Assembly (NCBI RefSeq): GCF_026262505.1
Contig: NC_067203.1
Location: 8,308,001-8,372,000, forward strand
Reading direction: 5' to 3'
Length of the DNA: 64,000 nucleotides
From: Trichomonas vaginalis G3
Taxonomy: Eukaryota; Parabasalia; Trichomonadida; Trichomonadidae
The number at the start of each line of letters is the position of its first letter. Position 1 is the stretch's first letter. Below, one piece after another: positions 50,894-61,245 of the stretch. The notes under the pieces were generated by a model. The model was given only the letters and a program-made list of their open reading frames with translations. It made no database searches and had not been told where the DNA came from. The translations under genes and the position numbers were made by a program.

Positions 50894-50917
50894 TTATTAC
50901 GATTTAAAAATAAATAT

Positions 50918-51627
50918 TTAATCCGTTATCTCATCAGCTATTTTCTCTATTTGAAATTGCCATAATATTTCATTCATAAATTCTAAATCACAATCAAATA
51001 GGTCAGTTATTCTAAATTTAATATTTGATAAATCTTTTGAATGAAGAATAAATGAATTCCCGGATAATTGAAACGGATATGATAAAGAAAATGTGTTTAA
51101 GTTGATGGATAAAATGTTTTGTATTGATGGGTAAGAGTTAGGGTCTAATGTTTGATGTGAAAATCTCATTGGGGTATTAACTTTATCACATTTGATTAAA
51201 ATGAAATTGGAACCAGTGTCAGAATACAAAACATCCCCAACATCTTTTTCAAAATTTAATATCCCCAACAATGAACGAAGATGAGGAGTACAAAATTTAA
51301 TTTTCAGCGGGAATTTAATAAGGTTATTTATTTCATCAAGTTCAAAAAGTTTATCGGGTTTTGATTTAAAATTTTCTTCATACCATACGATAAATGATTC
51401 ATTTAAATAACTTAAAATCATGTTAATATCCCATTTCGCTATCACATTATTTATATACATATCATACGTTTTTTCATGGTCATCTTTAATAAATGATATA
51501 TAATCTGAAGGGTCTAAAAGAATGGGATTAAATTTACCACTCACAGAAACGAGAGTAACATTATAAATTCCGCTAACTGTTAAATTTAATTCACAGTATT
51601 ATTCGAAATAATATTGATAATTGACAT
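50918..51627 (-). pseudogene. Polinton B beta-rich protein region, unknown (remnant)
   Basis: Beta-rich ~210-residue product with FPLKIKFCTPHLRSLLGIL and FILIKCDKVNTPMRFSHQ. Position next to the fibre and composition suggest a virion structural protein, possibly equivalent to the 286-residue family of A. Broken near its start. Confidence 0.4.
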
Positions 51628-51647
51628 TTTTTATTACGATTAAAAAT

Positions 51648-52124
51648 ATGGTAAAGCGTTATTTTCCAGTGATAAATAAAACTAGAATAAGATTACCTCA
51701 AGAATTCATAAATTCAACGAATAAGAAATTCATTCATGTTATAAATTTTAGTGTTTTCAGAAAATATGAGTCAGTGTCATATTCATCAACAGGTTATATT
51801 TCACTTCATTCAAATTTAGTTCAATCAAACCCATATAATGACCATTTCATAAGATTTTCAGATGGTATTAAAAATGTAATTGATAGATTAAAATATGAAC
51901 AGATTGACAATATCGAATTTTTGGAATTTTGGTTTAAATATCCCGATGGAAAAAAGATTGAAGTTAAAGATAAAGCTGATACTATAACAAAAACAATTAC
52001 AATGACCGATCCGGATAGTGGGGAACAAAAAAAATAAAACAAACGATAGAAACTGGTGAAAGGTCAATTATTATTGATTATGATTCAAAGGATTATTATT
52101 CGATAATGTTAATGCTTGAATATT
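51648..52124 (+). pseudogene. Polinton B candidate minor capsid (penton-like) region (remnant)
   Basis: All-beta pattern beginning MVKRYFPVINKTRIRLPQEF with FIHVINFSVFRKYESVSYSS, TGYISLHSNLVQ and FLEFWFKYPDGKKIEV, plausible for a single jelly roll. The C-terminal end faces a minus-strand gene and they meet tail to tail. Broken near its end. Confidence 0.4.
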
Positions 52125-52464
52125 AAATAGCCTTAACAAAGAATTTTTCAAGTGATATTTTATATTCATCAACTATTTTATTATAAATATCATTATATGT
52201 TAAATGAAGTTCAGTTGTTGTTCCGTTCTTTGATATCTTAATTGTGCTAATATCCTTTATAGGATTTATTTTTGCAACTGTTCCGCAGCATGAAACCTCA
52301 TCATCTATGAAAAATTGAATCTTAACGTCTGAATCTTGAACATCACAAAGAATGGCGATAATGTGAATTAATGATTCATAAGGTAAAATAATTAAACCGG
52401 ATTGATCAATTAAATTTATTATTGAATCATAATTATTAATTATTATATCACGGTAAATTTTCAT
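52123..52464 (-). CDS. Polinton B SCCG-motif protein
   Basis: 113 residues, open. IQFFIDDEVSCCGTVAKINP, then STIKISKNGTTTELHLTYND and EYKISLEKFF. This matches the C-terminal domain of the protein at 22906-23485 in A and its copy in C (IEPDISCCG, ISLKF). A conserved Polinton alpha/beta domain of unknown role. Confidence 0.55.
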   Translation of the reverse strand: MKIYRDIIINNYDSIINLIDQSGLIILPYESLIHIIAILCDVQDSDVKIQFFIDDEVSCCGTVAKINPIKDISTIKISKNGTTTELHLTYNDIYNKIVDEYKISLEKFFVKAI

Positions 52465-52486
52465 TAATTCAGAATTAATGTCTATT

Positions 52487-52789
52487 TTATATGGGTTCTC
52501 GATGTTTGATGAAAGAGGTGGGGGTATGTTGGATAAGTGGGAATTTCAACAGGTTCTTTACCGGGTTCAGATAAAATGATTGGGTCTCCATCTTCTTTAT
52601 TTTGCTCCTCCTCCTTTTCGGTAAGTCACGAGTTAATAAATTTGGTTGAGTTGCTGACCTTGTTAATTCAGGGCTAACATTAACTTTAACATTTTGAATA
52701 ATTCGTGATTTATCATCATTTACGTTATAACCAACCGTAATCTCTGCTTTTGCGTTAGTGTTCTTTTGACTAGTGAAACGTCTTCTCAT
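52487..52789 (-). CDS. Polinton B small basic protein next to the SCCG protein
   Basis: 100 residues, open. Starts MRRRFTSQKNTNAKAEITVG, with IIQNVKVNVSPELTRS. Its place directly upstream of the SCCG domain and its KN...VVVNV-like core parallel the N-terminal part of the A gene at 22906, so the two may be one gene in A and two here (inference). Confidence 0.45.
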   Translation of the reverse strand: MRRRFTSQKNTNAKAEITVGYNVNDDKSRIIQNVKVNVSPELTRSATQPNLLTRDLPKRRRSKIKKMETQSFYLNPVKNLLKFPLIQHTPTSFIKHREPI

Positions 52790-52821
52790 TTATATTCGAA
52801 TAAAAAAATATATTTAAACTT

Positions 52822-53646
52822 TTATTTTGCTGGAAGTTTTGAATCTATTATTCCCTGTATTTGTTCTTGAAGTTGATTTTTAGCTGGTTCATTGTAATTA
52901 ATAGACCTAATATATTCATTAATTGCATTCTTATAATCATCTGATTTCTCAAATTTTCTTTTATCTGATTCCTTAACTAAATCATAAGTTAAACCTCGTT
53001 GCTGATATAATGGTTTCTTAATTAAATCTTTGAATGCTTGAGATAAAGCACCTGATGCAATTCTTGCTACTATAATTGGTTGGAATTGATGTTTAAGTTC
53101 ATCTTTAACATTTGCGAAAACTGGATCGAATAAAGCAACTTTAAAGAATTTCTTAGCTGAAATTTCAGGTCTAATATTTGCATATTGACCATCAAACTGG
53201 TTAGAATATCGTGGTAATCCATCCGGTCCCTCTTCAATAGCATTTAATTCTTCATTGAAATAAGAATATGGATTATAACGGTATGAATTAATTGGACCAT
53301 TTTCACCTTCTCCAATGTATTGTTTAACAGCTTTTCCATTTTCATCAAATTGCATAGGATAACGTTCATTATATGCTTTACGTTTAGGATAATCAGTTAT
53401 AGTTAATTTGTAACCATTTATGACTTTAATATTACCTTGACCATCAGTAACGAAAACTTCATTTATACCATCAGGTTTTCCATTTGGACCCGTAATGTCT
53501 GCTTCGTGTGCTTCCCAATTTGGACCTTGACGTTTGGCATATGCTTGAGCTTCTGGTAATGTTAAAACGTTTCTCATTTGTTTAACATCTTTTTGAAGAC
53601 CAGCAACAATATGAACTAATTCTTTCATTCCATCAGGAACTTTCAT
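52822..53646 (-). CDS. Polinton B 274-residue protein, unknown
   Basis: Open. Starts [20 protein letters not shown] (coiled coil), followed by a beta-rich middle with [20 protein letters not shown] and [14 protein letters not shown], then helices. It lies upstream of the SCCG gene and downstream of the ATPase. Possibly the counterpart of the large Gln-rich gene of A (inference from position). No family recognised. Confidence 0.5.
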   Translation of the reverse strand: MKVPDGMKELVHIVAGLQKDVKQMRNVLTLPEAQAYAKRQGPNWEAHEADITGPNGKPDGINEVFVTDGQGNIKVINGYKLTITDYPKRKAYNERYPMQFDENGKAVKQYIGEGENGPINSYRYNPYSYFNEELNAIEEGPDGLPRYSNQFDGQYANIRPEISAKKFFKVALFDPVFANVKDELKHQFQPIIVARIASGALSQAFKDLIKKPLYQQRGLTYDLVKESDKRKFEKSDDYKNAINEYIRSINYNEPAKNQLQEQIQGIIDSKLPAK

Positions 53647-53760
53647 AGTTCTATTATATGCACCCTTTTTTTTGTTCCTTGTTTTAATGGAACCTGTAGA
53701 AGATTTGCCATTTCTGTCATGTTTAATTATAAATAAAAAATAAAAATTAATTATAAAAAG

Positions 53761-54588
53761 TTAATCAAATTTAACACTTCCTTTATTTAAATCAACTATT
53801 ATTTTTCCATGTTCACCTAATTGCTGATATTGTGTGTAAAGTTCATTAATGCTCATTGGTAAATTCACTTGATAAAGCATAACGTTCAACTGTTGACGAC
53901 TAAACCCACTGAAAATGAAAAGTGTTGATAGATTTGATTTAATGTTTGTGCTTAATGCTTTGAAATATTGAACAGCCATAAAGAATGAACACTGAATGTG
54001 TCGACATTGAGTTAATAACTGATTAAAATATGATTTCTCATTTGTTATTAGTTTTGATTTCACTGCATCATCTAGAAAAATGAGTGAATGCAAAAATTCT
54101 CTATCAAAATTTGAAATAGAAAGTGTTTCAAATAATTCATCCCGTTGTTTATCAATAATTTTATCCTCTAATCCTTGCTTCTTGATTGTATTATATAATT
54201 CTTTATACATTAAAAAGTTTTTTAAATAATCTTCTGCTTCTTCTTGTGATAAATAAATAATTGGAATTTTGATTAAATGCTTTAAAGATTCAAATGTATC
54301 ATCTGAAGGTGAACCTGAACGGTTGATATAAATTAACACATGTGAATAGGGGGAAGTGTTAGCAATAATGATAATTTGTTTTAATATCGTTAATGTTTTA
54401 CCTTTATTCTGTTTACCAATTGCTGCAGTGATTGAATTTAAGTAACATTCAGAATATGGAATTTTCATTAATTTTTCCTTAGATAGAGCATTTCTATTAT
54501 CACTCAATGCTTCATTAATCATATCATCTACGTATGTATTATATACTCCCGCTAATTCTTCATAAGGAGTGGATGAATTTAAATCCAT
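53761..54588 (-). CDS. Polinton B FtsK/HerA-type DNA-packaging ATPase
   Basis: 275 residues, open. Walker A AAIGKQNKGKTLTILKQII, then Walker B HSLIFLDDAV, with QCSFFMAVQYFKAL as the sensor strand and FSGFSRQQLNVMLYQ after it, in the order of the virus packaging ATPases (A32/Polinton class). It would load element DNA into capsids. Start at 54588 sits behind the TTTTTG-type AT-rich leader. Length is usual for the family. Confidence 0.8.
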   Translation of the reverse strand: MDLNSSTPYEELAGVYNTYVDDMINEALSDNRNALSKEKLMKIPYSECYLNSITAAIGKQNKGKTLTILKQIIIIANTSPYSHVLIYINRSGSPSDDTFESLKHLIKIPIIYLSQEEAEDYLKNFLMYKELYNTIKKQGLEDKIIDKQRDELFETLSISNFDREFLHSLIFLDDAVKSKLITNEKSYFNQLLTQCRHIQCSFFMAVQYFKALSTNIKSNLSTLFIFSGFSRQQLNVMLYQVNLPMSINELYTQYQQLGEHGKIIVDLNKGSVKFD

Positions 54589-54612
54589 TTAATCAAAAAT
54601 AAATTTATAATT

Positions 54613-56249
54613 TTAAACATTTCTATTCATCAATATTTCATCATATGAACTTCTATACTGTGGTGGTGTACCTGTTGGATGATATTTCAAACCTTCATCC
54701 GTGTCCATGTCCAATATGTAGTCCTAGTAAACCAAACCTGAGGAGGATTTGTCACTTTGAACAGTAAGTGTCATTTTCACCCTGAATGATTGGATAAGCT
54801 TTCACTTGTACTGTAACTTGTGAGTTGAAAGTTTCTAATCCATCAAAGAATATACCCGCTCCATCACGTTGAACTGGAATAGTGCATAAGAATGAAGTTT
54901 GGTCTTTCCATGTTCTAGCTAATGGCATGCCATCATCTGCATTCAGTGGTCTAGTTAATGAGTCCTCGTATTCTTCTGTGCATTCATTCACTCCATCTAA
55001 ATCAGAAGCTTGAAGCATACGTGTAAAGAATATGTCGCCACTGTGGTCATCGCTTGATCGGGGAAGTTTCTGGAATCTATAGTGACCTGAAGACCTCGAA
55101 GCATTGGATTTTCTAAAACTGTTCTTTGCATTGCATTCTTCGGAAATGTTAACACAACATCTGTAACATTATGAAGAGCGTATGAGAAATCTGAGCTAAT
55201 ACCTTCAGGAGTGATGCAACCTCCATTTAGTGAACGAACGTCAATATGTTGAGCTGGAATCATGAATGGATCTTCCTTACTAAATAAACGTGGTATTGCT
55301 TTAACTGATTCTTCAATTAAACCGTATCCTGGTGTAATGCATTTATCCTCTAAAACTTCCATCTTTGTGCATGAAATAATAACGTCATCAACTGTTGCCT
55401 CAGCAGATGTAGCGGCTAAGCTTGTAATTAATTTGGTAGGAAGTCCGATTTGTTGGAATTTGCGATCATATTTATAAACATGATTCATAATCTTTTCATA
55501 ATTTTCATCAGTTATCTTTTCATAAACGTAATTTTGTAAATCAGCAACTCTTAACGGGTCAACCTGACAAAATACTAAAGTATCCCTGAAAACATAATAT
55601 TTAAGAATGATATCACCAAATGATTTAGGATAATCATCGAACGCCTGAAATGCTAACAAATCATTTACCGGAATAATCATATCAAAAGTGACATCAACTT
55701 CTTCATTTGCTTTCTTGAAAACTTCTGAAGGGTCAATATATTTACCACATACTGAGTTATCATATTTTGAACATTATTATATAACGAATGAACAAACTTT
55801 TTAACTTTCCTTTCTGATTTTGGTTTATATGTTGCAAATGCGAAAGATTCACGGGCGCAATCCATCTGAAGATAACCGGCATCACCTCTTTCGGTTTCTA
55901 CTTCTAATTGTTTAAAGCTTTGATTTGATGATTTGTAACCAACGAATAAACGCATGCATTTAAAAGCGGCATCACATGTGAAAGCTTTATTTGAAACTAG
56001 AGTTGCTTTAACTTTGCGTTTAATATATGTGTCACCTAATTGGTTCACATCATGAGCCGGATTTGTAATTCTTAAATGAGTTTGTTTATCATCAAAATAT
56101 GGAGCATCAGAGTCATAGCATGAACTTTCAAGTTCTCTATAATATCTTCTACCGTCATTCTTTGCGAATATTTCATTTATCTTTTCGAATGAATGAAACA
56201 CATTTCCATTAATCGGTTTAGTGTTTGGCACCAAATAGTTAGTCGTCAT
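54613..56249 (-). pseudogene. Polinton B major capsid protein region, double jelly roll (remnant)
   Basis: N-terminal roll: LRITNPAHDVNQLGDTYIKR with CMRLFVGYKSS. Second half: VDVRSLNGG-like and VVLTFPKNAMQRT, then MLRGLQVTIDSRNFPDQAM and FDGLETFNSQVTVQVKAYPI, late strands typical of Polinton capsids. End: KYHPTGTPPQYRSSYDEILM. Region of about 1.6 kb fits a ~530-residue capsid. Broken in a few places. Confidence 0.65.
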
Positions 56250-56318
56250 TTATTAATAAATAAAAAATCAAAATTAAAAGATGAAAATGAATTTTTAATT
56301 TTAATGAAATAATCAACT

Positions 56319-56528
56319 ATGGCTGCAGGTATATTTAAGAAACTGTGGGATAAAGTAAAAAGAGGAGCGAGTAAAGTTTGGGAAACATTGAAGAAGGGAG
56401 CAAATTGGATATTTAAGAATAAAGAAGCAATTAGTGACGTTGCTGAATCAATAACACCAAAAGCTGCCCCAATAAGAGAAGTTTTAAATAAAGGAGAAAA
56501 GTTTATCAAAGACTACAACCGATACTAA
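56319..56528 (+). CDS. Polinton B small amphipathic protein 1
   Basis: 69 residues, open. MAAGIFKKLWDKVKRGASKV and a second helix TLKKGANWIFKNKEAI. Cationic amphipathic helix, like the N-terminus of 56562-56798 on the other strand; the two genes may be duplicates. Membrane activity is inferred. Confidence 0.5.
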   Translation: MAAGIFKKLWDKVKRGASKVWETLKKGANWIFKNKEAISDVAESITPKAAPIREVLNKGEKFIKDYNRY

Positions 56529-56561
56529 GATAAAAATAATTTAAAATAATTTATTTTTCCA

Positions 56562-56798
56562 CTATCTACCTCCTATTTTATTAAGTATTCCTTCAGCTAT
56601 TCCACCAATTGCGTTACCTGCTTGTGCTCCCATCGCCGGATTACCTGCTTTAGTACCTAATACTCCACCTATGATAGTTCCTGCCGTTTTCGCTACTGGT
56701 GCCAAAAAGTTTGCAATGGGTTTAATAATCTTTTTATGAACCCAACCCGCAGCTTTCTTAATTCCATCCCATAATTTTTTAAAGAATCCTGCCGCCAT
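56562..56798 (-). CDS. Polinton B small amphipathic protein 2
   Basis: 78 residues, open. MAAGFFKKLWDGIKKAAGWV, then a Gly/Ala-rich stretch (TAGTIIGGVLGTKAGNPAMG) and ILNKIGGR. A lytic-peptide-like start plus hydrophobic Gly-rich segment fits a protein VI/X-like virion component. Shares MAAG(I/F)FKKLWD with 56319-56528. Confidence 0.5.
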   Translation of the reverse strand: MAAGFFKKLWDGIKKAAGWVHKKIIKPIANFLAPVAKTAGTIIGGVLGTKAGNPAMGAQAGNAIGGIAEGILNKIGGR

Positions 56799-56910
56799 TT
56801 CTGATTTAATATTAATTAAAAAATATATTTCATCACTTATATTCTAATTTTTATTTAATGATAAATGAAACCGATTTTAAAAATAAATGAAACAGAGGAG
56901 GAAGAAATAA

Positions 56911-57108
56911 ATGAAAGTGAAAATGTTCAACAAAAAAATAAACGTTGTTAAACCAATTACTGAAATAAAAATTTTTTCATCTGTTGAAGAATTTAATGAC
57001 TATTATGCTAATAATAAAAAATTATTTGAAGAATTGACAACATGTAAATTGAATAAAATGTTTAAAGTTGATGGATTCAAAATTTCAAAAATAAAAGGGG
57101 GTGGTTAG
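56911..57108 (+). CDS. Polinton B small conserved-looking protein
   Basis: 65 residues, open. MKVKMFNKKINVVKPITEIK, then SSVEEFNDYYANNKKLFEEL and a basic KLNKMFKVDGFKISKIKGGG. Overlaps another short frame starting at 56865. Unknown function. Confidence 0.4.
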   Translation: MKVKMFNKKINVVKPITEIKIFSSVEEFNDYYANNKKLFEELTTCKLNKMFKVDGFKISKIKGGG

Positions 57109-57145
57109 TTTGAAATCTATTCCTCAATCAAGAATCACCTCATTA

Positions 57146-57235
57146 ATGAAAATTGATGATTTAACAAAAAGAATAGAAGAGATTGAAGAAAGAATGAATC
57201 AAATAATTGATTTCATAAATTCAAATAATCATTAG
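57146..57235 (+). CDS. Polinton B 29-residue coiled-coil micro-ORF
   Basis: MKIDDLTKRIEEIEERMNQI and on to NSNNH. A clean heptad pattern, but it may be the tail of the preceding frame's relic. Confidence 0.25.
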   Translation: MKIDDLTKRIEEIEERMNQIIDFINSNNH

Positions 57236-57239
57236 TTTC

Positions 57240-57434
57240 TTAAAGTTCAATGTTGAACTCATCAAATTCTTCTTCATCATTACCATTACCTTTAGCGAGT
57301 TTATTTACTCTTTCAACTCTATCTTTTGATAGTCTTGCGTTTAATTTTTTCTGAAGTTTTTCGTTACCAAGTTCTAAAATTTTACATGGATGATATTTAA
57401 ACCCGTTAAATTCTTTTTCCTCAGTTTTAATCAT
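57240..57434 (-). CDS. Polinton B small basic protein, unknown
   Basis: 64 residues, open. MIKTEEKEFNGFKYHPCKIL, a basic stretch and an acidic tail (DEEEFDEFNIEL). Unknown. Confidence 0.35.
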   Translation of the reverse strand: MIKTEEKEFNGFKYHPCKILELGNEKLQKKLNARLSKDRVERVNKLAKGNGNDEEEFDEFNIEL

Positions 57435-57505
57435 TAATCTACAAAAGAACTTTAGTGAGGTGGTTTTGTTGTTTAAACCATTTATCCTTAATATTTGTTA
57501 TAAAT

Positions 57506-57715
57506 TCAATATCCGGAATTAATTCCCAAATTTTTTGAATTTTCGATTAATTTACCATCAAATGCAAAAGCAATAGGTTTAATATTAAACTTACCTTTAT
57601 AAAATAAACTTTGTACGCAATCATCAAAATAAACGTCTACTTGTTTAACCTGGGTGAGAATTGGTGAAAGTTTATTCATTAATTGATTTACAGTCACGAA
57701 TTTTGATTCACTCAT
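57506..57715 (-). CDS. Polinton B small conserved protein (family of 63348-63767)
   Basis: About 69 residues from ATG at 57715. KFVTVNQLMNKLSPIL, VDVYFDDCVQSLFYKGKFN and KPIAFAFDGKLI match the N-terminal half of the 139-residue family in A and C (KYISVNKYM, NVYFYHFEKSSFSKVWN, EPVKFAI). Leader TTTTTATTTTGTATGA. Function unknown. Confidence 0.5.
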   Translation of the reverse strand: MSESKFVTVNQLMNKLSPILTQVKQVDVYFDDCVQSLFYKGKFNIKPIAFAFDGKLIENSKNLGINSGY

Positions 57716-57785
57716 TTCATACAAAATAAAAAAATAAATTATTCAAAAATGTAAGACATGAATTTTTAAAGTTTATTTTTTATTC

Positions 57786-58020
57786 ATGAAAATAATTATT
57801 TCTAATTTCTTTTACTCTCTCGTACATACTAGATTTGAAGAATTCGGAACTTTTACCATAATCTCCTAAATGTTTTCTTATCCCTAACGTGTGCCAGTTA
57901 TTATATGAAACTGAATAAACTTTTTACACTTTCCATCACTCCAATATATTTATTCTCAGTTTTTGATTTAGCATTCATATTCATTAGCGTAATAAATTCA
58001 CAAGTCTTCCTTTTTAAATA
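57786..58020 (-). pseudogene. Polinton B right terminal gene (inverted remnant of the left-end gene)
   Basis: On the minus strand: SYNNWHTLGIRKHLGDYGKS then SEFFKSSMYERV, matching the C-terminal module of 42048-42557 in inverted orientation. So the element probably had long inverted repeats that included this gene. Broken. Confidence 0.6.
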
Positions 58021-58649
58021 AATTTTTAAGTATCAGATTAAGAATTCTATAATATTGCTTCCTTAAATCTTGAAATAACACACCAATCTCTAAATTACCG
58101 ATAATCATTTATCTGGTTTAACTTTGGTATTTATAAGAAAAATATTTTTAAATAATGTAATTTAAAATAACAATCTCAATATTGTTATGATTCTAGTTTA
58201 CAAAAAAGTCACACACTCATCACACTTTCTTACATTTCTTATGAATGTAGTATATTATTAGTTTGTATATGTAAATCTATAAATGTTTGTTATATACAAT
58301 TTTTCGAAAATATTTAATTCAAATTGAAATCAAATGGAGTAAGTTACAAATATAAAACATTCATAAATGATAAACAATATATTTTAAAATTCAATCTTAC
58401 GCCAATTCTGGCAATCTCTTTAAGAACTAATAATCTTTGGTGCTTCTGTAGATTTTATATCACGAGATATCACAAGGTCAATTTGTTTTTGAAACATGAT
58501 TTTCAGATTTTCGATGGCTTTCGTGGTGTTTCTCCATCATTATCATATAAGAAAACTGAGTAATCTAGAACTAAATTGCGGCCGAAGGGCTGTGTAATAG
58601 ATCATCGGGTACATGGGCGAAGGAAAAAGAAGAGTTAAAAACTCAGTCA
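58021..58649. other. spacer between Polinton B and Polinton C
   Basis: About 630 AT-rich bases. A 79-residue frame at 58324-58563 is not convincing. A short GC-richer patch around 58575-58620 (GCGGCCGAAGGGCTG) stands out in composition just before C starts. Confidence 0.4.
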
Positions 58650-58721
58650 GGAAGAAAGTAAAGCTTGGTCCGTGGTTCTATTATGAACATATAAATCCAA
58701 CTATTCTATATTTTTACTCAT

Positions 58722-60290
58722 ATGAATGTACGCCGCTCAGAATATAACGCCAACAGTTTTGGATGCTATGAATGGAAATGTTTTCCGAATGGTATAACGA
58801 ATGCGACAATGCCATTAGAAGGTCAGAAATAGTTCCTGGAACTTACGAATATACAACTGCTGTTTCTTATGGAAACGTAGGTGAGTTTGGAGAAGGTTCT
58901 TCAAACAACAGTAGATATTGCTTGCGACAGGTTTCATATAATTTCTATTGACAACTCATTCTTATACGTGGAACAAGACATTGAAATAAAACCTTCTGCC
59001 AAGTTGTCTGACAAGAAAGGTTGCAATGGAATTTTCTATGTCGGATACCAATATGCTCAGAAGTTTTCATGGGATATAAGATATATTCTAACTCTGACTT
59101 AGTTCAAACAGTAACATGGGCAAACTATGAATGGTTCGCTTTGAGAAACTCAGTACAACCACAAGCTAGAGAACAAACAGACCAGTATGCAACTATTGAG
59201 AAAATAAGAAGACTTGACCCTAACGTTCCAGGAGTTTATGTTAACCTTTCTGGACAAACTGCAGCAGCAGTAACAAAGTAAAATTGAAACTTAGAGTTCC
59301 TTTGTCATCTTTCCTCATCTTCAGGTTTTTTAAGATACTTGCCAAACTGGGCAGGAAAAATTTCTATCGAACTTACTCCAGCAAAAATAATTAGTCATTG
59401 CACCAACACAAGACCCATTCACTCTTACAGAAGTAGTGGGAACAAATAAATGTCATTCGCCGACTTTTGCAAAAACAAAGTTGACTTAGACTTTGGTTTC
59501 TCAAACTCAACACTGAAGTAACTATTATTTCAATGCTGCTGGAGATGCTTGGACCCAGTTAAGTTCACATGCGAAAATTTGAATGCAAGAGAATAGAAAG
59601 CAGACTTGCAGTCTATATGTTGGACCCAGATATTTCAAATGCTTTAGCTGCCAAATATATTGCAGTTCCACTTATGTTCCCTATACACCAAATATCTGTC
59701 AAAGACTTTGCAGGTGAAGTTGGAAACCAAAGTGCTGACCCAGGTGCAAGAACAGATATTGCTTTACAACTGCAATGAAACATGCAGATACTATGTTTGT
59801 ACTGTTCAGACGAACTATAAATGACTATTCTTGCTTCTACAACCCTGGTATTAAATATCATATAAACATAGATGGCAAATATTATCCAAGAGAAGAATAT
59901 TCTACAGTTGAGGATATGAGGTCATACAACTTGACATTAGATGCTATGAACTTTAACAACAACTTCACAACAACCATTAACCCTGAAAATGCAAAGTTTC
60001 TATTATGCCATATGTGAAAGTAATGGACTCATACAGGAGCTCAAAAACTCAATATACAAATGGAGACCGTTCAAACTTTTGGCTTGGCATTCCATTTGCT
60101 GACTCAGAAGACTTTATGGGTGGTATTTCAACTGTTGGTACAGTTCAAATACAATATACTGGTGACAGAGACGGTCCAGATGAATTGAAAGCAAAGAAGT
60201 TTACAAAACCAATAGCACTTTTTCACGGAAGATGCTCTTTTGAAATTCGTTCGATGAAACCTGCTGGGGCTCTCAGATTGGTATAACGAC
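58722..60290 (+). pseudogene. Polinton C major capsid protein region (remnant)
   Basis: Counterpart of 20973-22574: VDIACDRFHIISIDNSFLYV, IAVPLMFPIHQISVKDF, FYNPGIKYHINIDG and FWLGIPFADSEDFMGGIS are recognisable. Broken. Confidence 0.65.
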
Positions 60291-60642
60291 AGCTTCCATC
60301 GAGCAGATTTTGGCAGCAGGTCAGTAAGTTGTTCTTGAACTGACTTCTCTCCGTCAAATATTGACAGTACGCCAGTTTTGACATAGTATTGTATTAAAAA
60401 CTTACCTTAGAAATATCGGTCAGTTTTGTTGTTATATTTTTGTCAACGTCAAGAACTTTCAACCATTTTCAGTATACCAACTTTCTTTGCTTTATGAAAA
60501 TATTTTGGTTCAGCAAAAGACTGCTTATCTATAACATTTTCCATTGTTTGTATAAAGAACTATTCTGTCAATGAACTATGTATTGTTTGTGTGTGTAAAC
60601 TTTGTTTTGCTTCAATTCGAAGAGATACTCAAATACGTCCAT
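60290..60642 (-). pseudogene. Polinton C small minus-strand gene (remnant)
   Basis: Counterpart of the gene at 22468-22887 in A, diverging from the next gene with ATTCTAAGTAAA between. Broken. Confidence 0.45.
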
Positions 60643-60660
60643 CTTTTTATTCTAAGTAAA

Positions 60661-61241
60661 ATGTCATTTCCGAAAAATAGAAGCGTAAGTGTTTCAAAAG
60701 GTTTAATGGCGGTGGCAGATGTGAAGTTAAATTCACCAACTCAAACAAACAGTCAAAGTGTTGTTGTCAATGTCAAAGAAAGAGATGTTGAAGTGGGGAA
60801 ACCATACGAAGACGAAGATGGTATAACAATAGTTCCTGTAAAAGAACAACCAACATACCTGAAGTTAGCAGAGACTTAAGTTCTGTTGCAGATATTCGAA
60901 ATGACTACCAACAACTTAAAGACAAACTTAAAACTCAGGAGAAGATTTGTCAAGCTTTGGGTATAATGTTAAACTTGGTCGAACACAACCCTGTAAAAGT
61001 GAACTCATATGTCATTGCACCTCATGAAGTTTTGAAAGAACTATTGAAACTTTTGACAGAGGCAGACGATATAAACATCAAAGAAATAGAACCCGACATT
61101 GCTTGCTGTGGTGTTTCATATAATGTCATTGACAAGATATACGTTATGAAAGGAGGTGAAACGTTGAACTTAAAATATAGTTTCCCAGACGTCATAAAAA
61201 TATTTGACGACCACAACATTTCATTAAAATTTATTTGCTAA
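60661..61241 (+). pseudogene. Polinton C coiled-coil plus SCCG-motif gene region (remnant)
   Basis: Counterpart of 22906-23485. Same MSFPKNRSVSVSKGL start and the alpha/beta domain IEPDIACCGVSYNVIDKIYV at the end. Broken. Confidence 0.55.
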
Positions 61242-61245
61242 GTAA

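Larger units (their letters stand above)
41895..58020. mobile_element. Polinton B (Maverick/Polinton element of a second lineage, decayed)
   Basis: About 16 kb. Parts: terminal two-repeat DNA-binding-type gene, PolB with HNH insertion, integrase, phage-tail-like fibre, minor-capsid candidates, SCCG-motif protein, packaging ATPase, double-jelly-roll capsid and small amphipathic proteins. Proteins are only distantly related to those of A and the order differs. It is broken, with roughly ten to fifteen lesions; ATPase, fibre and many small genes are open. The left end is present in two tandem copies. At the right an inverted remnant of the left-end gene suggests long inverted repeats, but the outer right end is not found. 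Confidence 0.8.

Noticed and set aside
56246-56509. Minus-strand 87-residue frame near 56,400
   Set aside because: It is the shadow of the amphipathic plus-strand gene at 56319-56528, which has a proper ATG and a related neighbour.
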